55,407 bases of DNA from JANOXC01 sp031418215 (GTDB taxonomy: Bacteria > Bacteroidota > Bacteroidia > AKYH767-A > OLB10). The DNA is taken from positions 1 to 55,407 of the forward strand of contig JANOXC010000010.1 of the NCBI GenBank assembly GCA_031418215.1, written 5' to 3'. Position 1 is the first letter of the stretch; each line of letters starts with the position of its first letter. The notes under the pieces were generated by a model. The model saw only the letters and a program-made list of their open reading frames with translations. It made no database searches and had not been told where the DNA came from. The translations under genes were made by a program, and so were the position numbers. Shown here in pieces: positions 51,749-55,407 of this stretch.

Positions 51749-53122
51749 ATGATAAAACATTTATTTTCAGCACTTACATTGTCCATTTTTGCTATTACTC
51801 AACCTGTTATGGCGCAATTAGAGGAAAATCAGGATACCACGCAAAGCACAATTGTTAAGATGTACTCTGATATTGAGGCCTTTAAAAGATTAAAGATTAG
51901 CGGTTACATTCATGCTCAGTTTCAATACGCTGATTCATTTGGTATCACTTCATTTAGTTCAGGATCTTTTCCTTCAGGTACTGATAAGCGATTTTCGATC
52001 AGACGAGGACGGGTTAAGTTTCAATATGATGCTTTGGCAAATCAAAAAGGAATTGTAACCTCATCCTATGTTTTAGGTTTCGATGTAACGGAAAAAGGCT
52101 TGTTAATAATTGATGTCTTTGCAAAATTAACTGATCCCTGGATTGGATGGTTCTCGATTACAGCCGGTAAGCAGAACCGGCCATTTGGTTTTGAAATTCC
52201 TTATTCATCCAGCATGCGAGAAACACCTGAGCGTGGAAGAATGTCGCAGATAATATTCCCCGGCGAAAGAGACTTAGGCGCAATGTTAACCATTCAAGGA
52301 CCAAAGACTTCACTTTACAATTGGATTAAGTTGGATGCCGGAATGTTTAACGGAGGAGGAACTCGGGGACCGGGAGTAGACGGATCTGAATTTGATAAAT
52401 TCAAAGATTTTATCGGACATTTATCCATAACAAGAAGCACTCCTTCTGAAAAAATTAAATATGCACTTGGAGCTTCTTATTATTACGGCGGTTTCAGAAT
52501 TGATACTGTTAATGTTTATGCTGTTGGAGTGGATGTTAATGGCGTAAATGGATTTGTTAAAGAGAACAGTAAATCTGATTTTTACGGAGTCTCAATAGGA
52601 AACCGTAAAGAGGCAATTCGCGAATACATTGGATTCGATGCGCAATTAAGCGTTGACTGGAAGCCTGGTATTACCACAATACGAGGTGAATATATTCAGG
52701 GTGACCAACCTGGATTTACTCCTACATCAACACTGTCGGCAGCAGCAGCCACTGCCAGTCCAAATGCAGCCAATAATGCCGACATTTACAAAAGACCATT
52801 TAATGGTGCCTATTTTTACTTTGTACAAAACATTTTACAAACTCCGGTGCAACTCGTTGTTAAATACGACTGGTATGATCCCAATACAAAAGTTTCAGGT
52901 GATGACATTGGTAAAAGTGTTGCTTCATCTAACAAAGCTTTTAGTGCCGCTGATATTAAATATGATACATGGGGTTTTGGACTTGCTTACCGTTGGGATG
53001 CTAATCTTAAATTATCAGCATATTACGAAATTGTTAAAAATGAAACAACTAAAAACGTAGCAGCCGATAATGGTGATCTGGCGGACAATGTGTTAACTAT
53101 TCGTTTGCAAGTAAGGTTTTAA
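51749..53122 (+). CDS. Phosphate-selective porin (OprO/OprP type)
   Basis: 457 residues from the ATG of MIKHLFSALTLSIFAITQPV; the signal peptide ends MAQ. A TTG nine codons earlier is less likely because it overlaps the predicted promoter. The mature part has the family pattern: LKISGYIHAQFQYADSF, FSIRRGRVKFQYDALANQKG, then AGKQNRPFGFEIPYSSSMRE, and a C-terminal strand ENVLTIRLQVRF-like end (NVLTIRLQVRF) with terminal Phe. OprO/OprP porins pass phosphate and polyphosphate under starvation. It is first in an operon with two pstS and pstC, which supports a phosphate role. Confidence 0.9.
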   Translation: MIKHLFSALTLSIFAITQPVMAQLEENQDTTQSTIVKMYSDIEAFKRLKISGYIHAQFQYADSFGITSFSSGSFPSGTDKRFSIRRGRVKFQYDALANQKGIVTSSYVLGFDVTEKGLLIIDVFAKLTDPWIGWFSITAGKQNRPFGFEIPYSSSMRETPERGRMSQIIFPGERDLGAMLTIQGPKTSLYNWIKLDAGMFNGGGTRGPGVDGSEFDKFKDFIGHLSITRSTPSEKIKYALGASYYYGGFRIDTVNVYAVGVDVNGVNGFVKENSKSDFYGVSIGNRKEAIREYIGFDAQLSVDWKPGITTIRGEYIQGDQPGFTPTSTLSAAAATASPNAANNADIYKRPFNGAYFYFVQNILQTPVQLVVKYDWYDPNTKVSGDDIGKSVASSNKAFSAADIKYDTWGFGLAYRWDANLKLSAYYEIVKNETTKNVAADNGDLADNVLTIRLQVRF

Positions 53123-53170
53123 TTCATTGAATCATTTATTCAATATATATAATAAATAAAAAAATAAAAA

Positions 53171-54001
53171 ATGAAAAAAAATAATATATCCTTGATTATA
53201 GTAATATTAGTGGGAATCAGTTTTAACATGGTCGCTCAAAAAAGAATTGTGGTCAAGGGATCTGATACTGTTCTTCCTTTATCGCAAAAAGAAGCTGAAA
53301 ATTATATGAAAGCAAATGCCGGTGCCGGCATTACAGTCGTAGGGGGAGGAAGTGGTGTCGGTATCGCTGCTTTAATCGACGGAACAACTGATATTGCCAT
53401 GTCATCACGTAAAATAAAAATGGATGAAAGATTGAAAATAAGTGATGCTGGAAAAGCATTTAAAGAAGTAATAATAGCTCAAGATGCATTGGCTGTTATC
53501 GTAAATCCCGGCAACCCTGTCAGCCAACTTACCAGGGAGCAAATTGAGGGTATTTTCACAGGTAAAATCGACAATTGGAAAGAAGTTGGTGGGGAAGATG
53601 CGAAAATTGTTAGGTTAGCACGTGAAACTTCTTCCGGAACTTATGAATTCTTCAAGGAGCATGTATTAAACAGGAAAAACTATGCTTCAAGTTGTTTGAA
53701 TATGCCTGCTACAGGTGCGATTATTGAGTCTATTGCAAAAACAAAAGGGGCCATAGGATATGTTGGTTTGGCCTATGTTGAAAAGGATGTGAAAACCTTG
53801 GGAGTTTCTTATGATAAAGGAAAAACATTCGTGAAACCGACATTGGCAAATGCGAAAAACAAATCTTACCCGATTGTAAGACCACTCTTTTTTTACTATA
53901 ACCCAAAAGTAGAAAAGTCTGTTATGCCGTTTATCAATTATATTTTATCAGATGAAGGACAGGCTACTGTAGAAAAAGTAGGTTACGTAAACTTAAAATA
54001 A
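53171..54001 (+). CDS. pstS: Phosphate-binding protein PstS, secreted paralogue
   Basis: 276 residues. The cleaved signal peptide (MKKNNISLIIVILVGISFNM, then VAQ) has no lipobox, so it is soluble in the periplasm. Phosphate-contact motifs are KGSDTVLPLSQKEAENYM, VVGGGSGVGIAALIDGTTDI, AMSSRKIK and ARETSSGTYEFFKEHVL. The mid-domain reads SQLTREQIEGIFTGKIDNWK. It lies 48 bases after the porin, with no terminator between, and its end is followed by a strong hairpin before the second paralogue. Delivers phosphate to PstC/PstA. Confidence 0.94.
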   Translation: MKKNNISLIIVILVGISFNMVAQKRIVVKGSDTVLPLSQKEAENYMKANAGAGITVVGGGSGVGIAALIDGTTDIAMSSRKIKMDERLKISDAGKAFKEVIIAQDALAVIVNPGNPVSQLTREQIEGIFTGKIDNWKEVGGEDAKIVRLARETSSGTYEFFKEHVLNRKNYASSCLNMPATGAIIESIAKTKGAIGYVGLAYVEKDVKTLGVSYDKGKTFVKPTLANAKNKSYPIVRPLFFYYNPKVEKSVMPFINYILSDEGQATVEKVGYVNLK

Positions 54002-54016
54002 TGTTTTGTTAATATG

Positions 54017-54050
54017 CCCCTGTTAATTTTGTAATTAACAGGGGTATATT
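54017..54050 (+). terminator. Strong hairpin between the two pstS genes
   Basis: 12-bp perfect stem CCCCTGTTAATT/AATTAACAGGGG with a 4-base loop TTGT, then a weak T-rich tail (TATATTATTT). Probably a partial terminator or mRNA-stabilising hairpin. Confidence 0.65.
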
Positions 54051-54089
54051 ATTTCAAGTCTTAAGGCATAAAAAACTAATAACAGCAAA

Positions 54090-54962
54090 ATGAAAACAAT
54101 AGTTAATTTATTTGCTATCTTCTTTCTTGTTTCTTGTGGAGGAAAACCTAATTCAACAGTTCAAACCACAGCATCGCATACTAATGTTAAGCAAAAAGTA
54201 AGCGTTTCAATAAAAGGAAGCGACACTGTTTTACCACTGGCACAGATGGAAGCAGAAGAATATTTGAAAGAACATCAAGAAGCTGAAATAACTGTTACAG
54301 GCGGTGGATCCGGTGTAGGTATTACTTCCTTAAAAGATGGTACAACTGATATTGCAATGTCATCAAGGGCATTAAAAGCCGAGGAGAAAATCGATTATAA
54401 AAAGAAAGGCATTGTTAGCAAGAAAGTAATTATTGCCAACGATGCTCTTGCTGTAATCGTTAATTCTGGAAACAAAGTGGATAAACTTACCAGGGAGCAA
54501 TTAGAGAAAATTTTTACCGGCGACATTACCAATTGGAAGAAAGTTGGCGGAGCTGATATGAAAATCGTTGTATATGCTAGAGAGTCCAGTTCCGGCACTT
54601 ATGATTTTTTCAAGGAGCATGTGATGGATAAAAAGAATTACGCTACTTCTGTTTTGAATATGCCTGCAACGGGTGCAATTGTTGAATCTGTAGCTAAGAC
54701 AAAGGGTGCCATCGGATATGTTGGTCTTGCATATGAAACGAAGGAAGTTAAGCCAATCGCTGTTTCTTATAATCAGGGCAAAACATACGTCATTCCCTCC
54801 ATCATGGCTGCTCAAGAGGGTACTTATCCTATTGCACGCCCACTTTACTTTTATTATGATAACAGCAAGGAGTCAAAGGTAAAACCATTTGTTGATTATA
54901 TTTTATCAGAAAAAGGTCAGCAAATTGTAAATGCTGTAGGTTATGTGCCATTGAAGAAATAG
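54090..54962 (+). CDS. pstS: Phosphate-binding protein PstS, lipoprotein paralogue
   Basis: 290 residues, clearly a tandem duplicate of the preceding gene with matching motifs (KGSDTVLPLAQMEAEEYL, VTGGGSGVGITSLKDGTTDI, ARESSSGTYDFFKEHVM). Unlike its partner it has a lipobox (FFLVSCGGKPNS, Cys16) and so should be membrane-anchored. The mid-domain DKLTREQLEKIFTGDITNWK is repeated almost unchanged in the N-terminal part of the next gene. Followed by pstC after 43 bases. One binding protein may scavenge freely while the other hands over at the permease; this is inference. Confidence 0.93.
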   Translation: MKTIVNLFAIFFLVSCGGKPNSTVQTTASHTNVKQKVSVSIKGSDTVLPLAQMEAEEYLKEHQEAEITVTGGGSGVGITSLKDGTTDIAMSSRALKAEEKIDYKKKGIVSKKVIIANDALAVIVNSGNKVDKLTREQLEKIFTGDITNWKKVGGADMKIVVYARESSSGTYDFFKEHVMDKKNYATSVLNMPATGAIVESVAKTKGAIGYVGLAYETKEVKPIAVSYNQGKTYVIPSIMAAQEGTYPIARPLYFYYDNSKESKVKPFVDYILSEKGQQIVNAVGYVPLKK

Positions 54963-55005
54963 CTATTTTTACAAGCTCCTTTAAGAGTAATTAACGATCC
55001 CTTTT

Positions 55006-55407
55006 GTGTTAAAAAAACTTTTTGAGAAAATAATTGAAGCCATCTTAATGGCCAGCAGTACCGTCACCACACTGACGGTATTGCTCATTATTGTATTTCT
55101 CTTCAAGGAGGCCGGAGGTCTGTTTAACGAATCACCATTAGAGGGTGAAAGTGTGATCGTCGTAAATAGTGTGAACCCTGTGAAGCATCTAAGTGCTACA
55201 GAAATAAAAGATATATATGATCAGAAGATTACCAATTGGAAGCAGTTGGGAGGTAAAAATGATACGATTATTCTTTTCTCACTAAATTATATTGAAGAGT
55301 ATTTTTCAGAAGAAGAGGTAGGAAGTAATTTTGAATTCCTGCCTCATAAAATTGATTCACTAGTTGGAGCCAATACTGGAATTCTGGCTATTTTTTCAAA
55401 GGAATAC
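55006..55407 (+). CDS. pstC: PstC phosphate permease with PstS-like insert (5' part only)
   Basis: The frame is open from a GTG to the window edge (134 codons). It opens VLKKLFEKIIEAILMASSTV, then TTLTVLLIIVFLFKEAGGLF, an amphipathic helix and TM helix like PstC. It then enters a periplasmic segment whose residues 54-83 (NSVNPVKHLSATEIKDIYDQ, then KITNWKQLGG) copy the PstS motif of the two genes just upstream (LTREQLEKIFTGDITNWKKVGG). The permease core is outside the window, so calling it pstC rests on the first helix, the operon order and this motif. GTG start is preferred; an in-frame ATG lies 14 codons later. Confidence 0.75.
   Translation, partial: MLKKLFEKIIEAILMASSTVTTLTVLLIIVFLFKEAGGLFNESPLEGESVIVVNSVNPVKHLSATEIKDIYDQKITNWKQLGGKNDTIILFSLNYIEEYFSEEEVGSNFEFLPHKIDSLVGANTGILAIFSKEY

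Overview
The window looks like chromosomal DNA of a free-living member of the Bacteroidota. The evidence is SusC/RagA-type TonB receptors with an N-terminal carboxypeptidase-regulatory-like domain, a PorV/PorQ-family protein beside a large secreted protein with a type IX secretion-like C-terminus, a patatin-BamA fusion, promoters that fit TAnnTTTG rather than TATAAT, and start codons without Shine-Dalgarno sequences. Nothing seen fixes the order or genus. The DNA is AT-rich by eye and gene-dense. No tRNA, rRNA, insertion sequence, prophage or CRISPR array was recognised.

Layout. 1-0.45 kb: end of rplU, then rpmA and a terminator. 0.57-8.7 kb: a secreted beta-propeller-like protein, then a minus-strand tetR-tolC-adaptor-RND efflux operon and a small lipoprotein. 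8.9-24.6 kb: mostly housekeeping metabolism and GTPases (acyl-CoA dehydrogenase, pyrF, prfA, purM, era-der, patatin-BamA protein, BtuF-like protein, cystathionine beta-synthase, the nadR-like/pnuC salvage pair, an AraC regulator, a P-loop kinase, a Rieske-like lipoprotein that lacks histidine ligands). 24.6-28.9 kb: smc and a small membrane protein. 28.9-37.7 kb: a three-gene cell-surface cluster (TonB receptor, 1308-residue secreted protein, PorV-like barrel). 37.8-43.1 kb: greA-HIT, ruvC, a flippase-like membrane protein with a GT2 glycosyltransferase, and a TPR/PD40 protein interrupted by an in-frame TAG.

43.1 kb to the end is the most coherent region and appears devoted to phosphate. It holds ppx, ppk1 and a lysine-rich histone-H1-like small protein on the minus strand. 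On the plus strand it holds a TonB receptor, a surface lipoprotein, an OprO/OprP-type porin, two tandem pstS paralogues (one secreted, one lipoprotein) and the start of an unusual pstC. That pstC carries a PstS-like segment just after its first membrane helix. Direct repeats of a CTTAACATT-like word with an 11-bp period lie before the porin, before the TonB receptor and near the ppk1 cluster. The 11-bp period is the spacing used by PhoB/PhoP-family regulators, so the region may be one Pho regulon that takes up phosphate across both membranes and stores it as polyphosphate. The repeats and gene content are read directly. Their control by a PhoB-like regulator is inferred.
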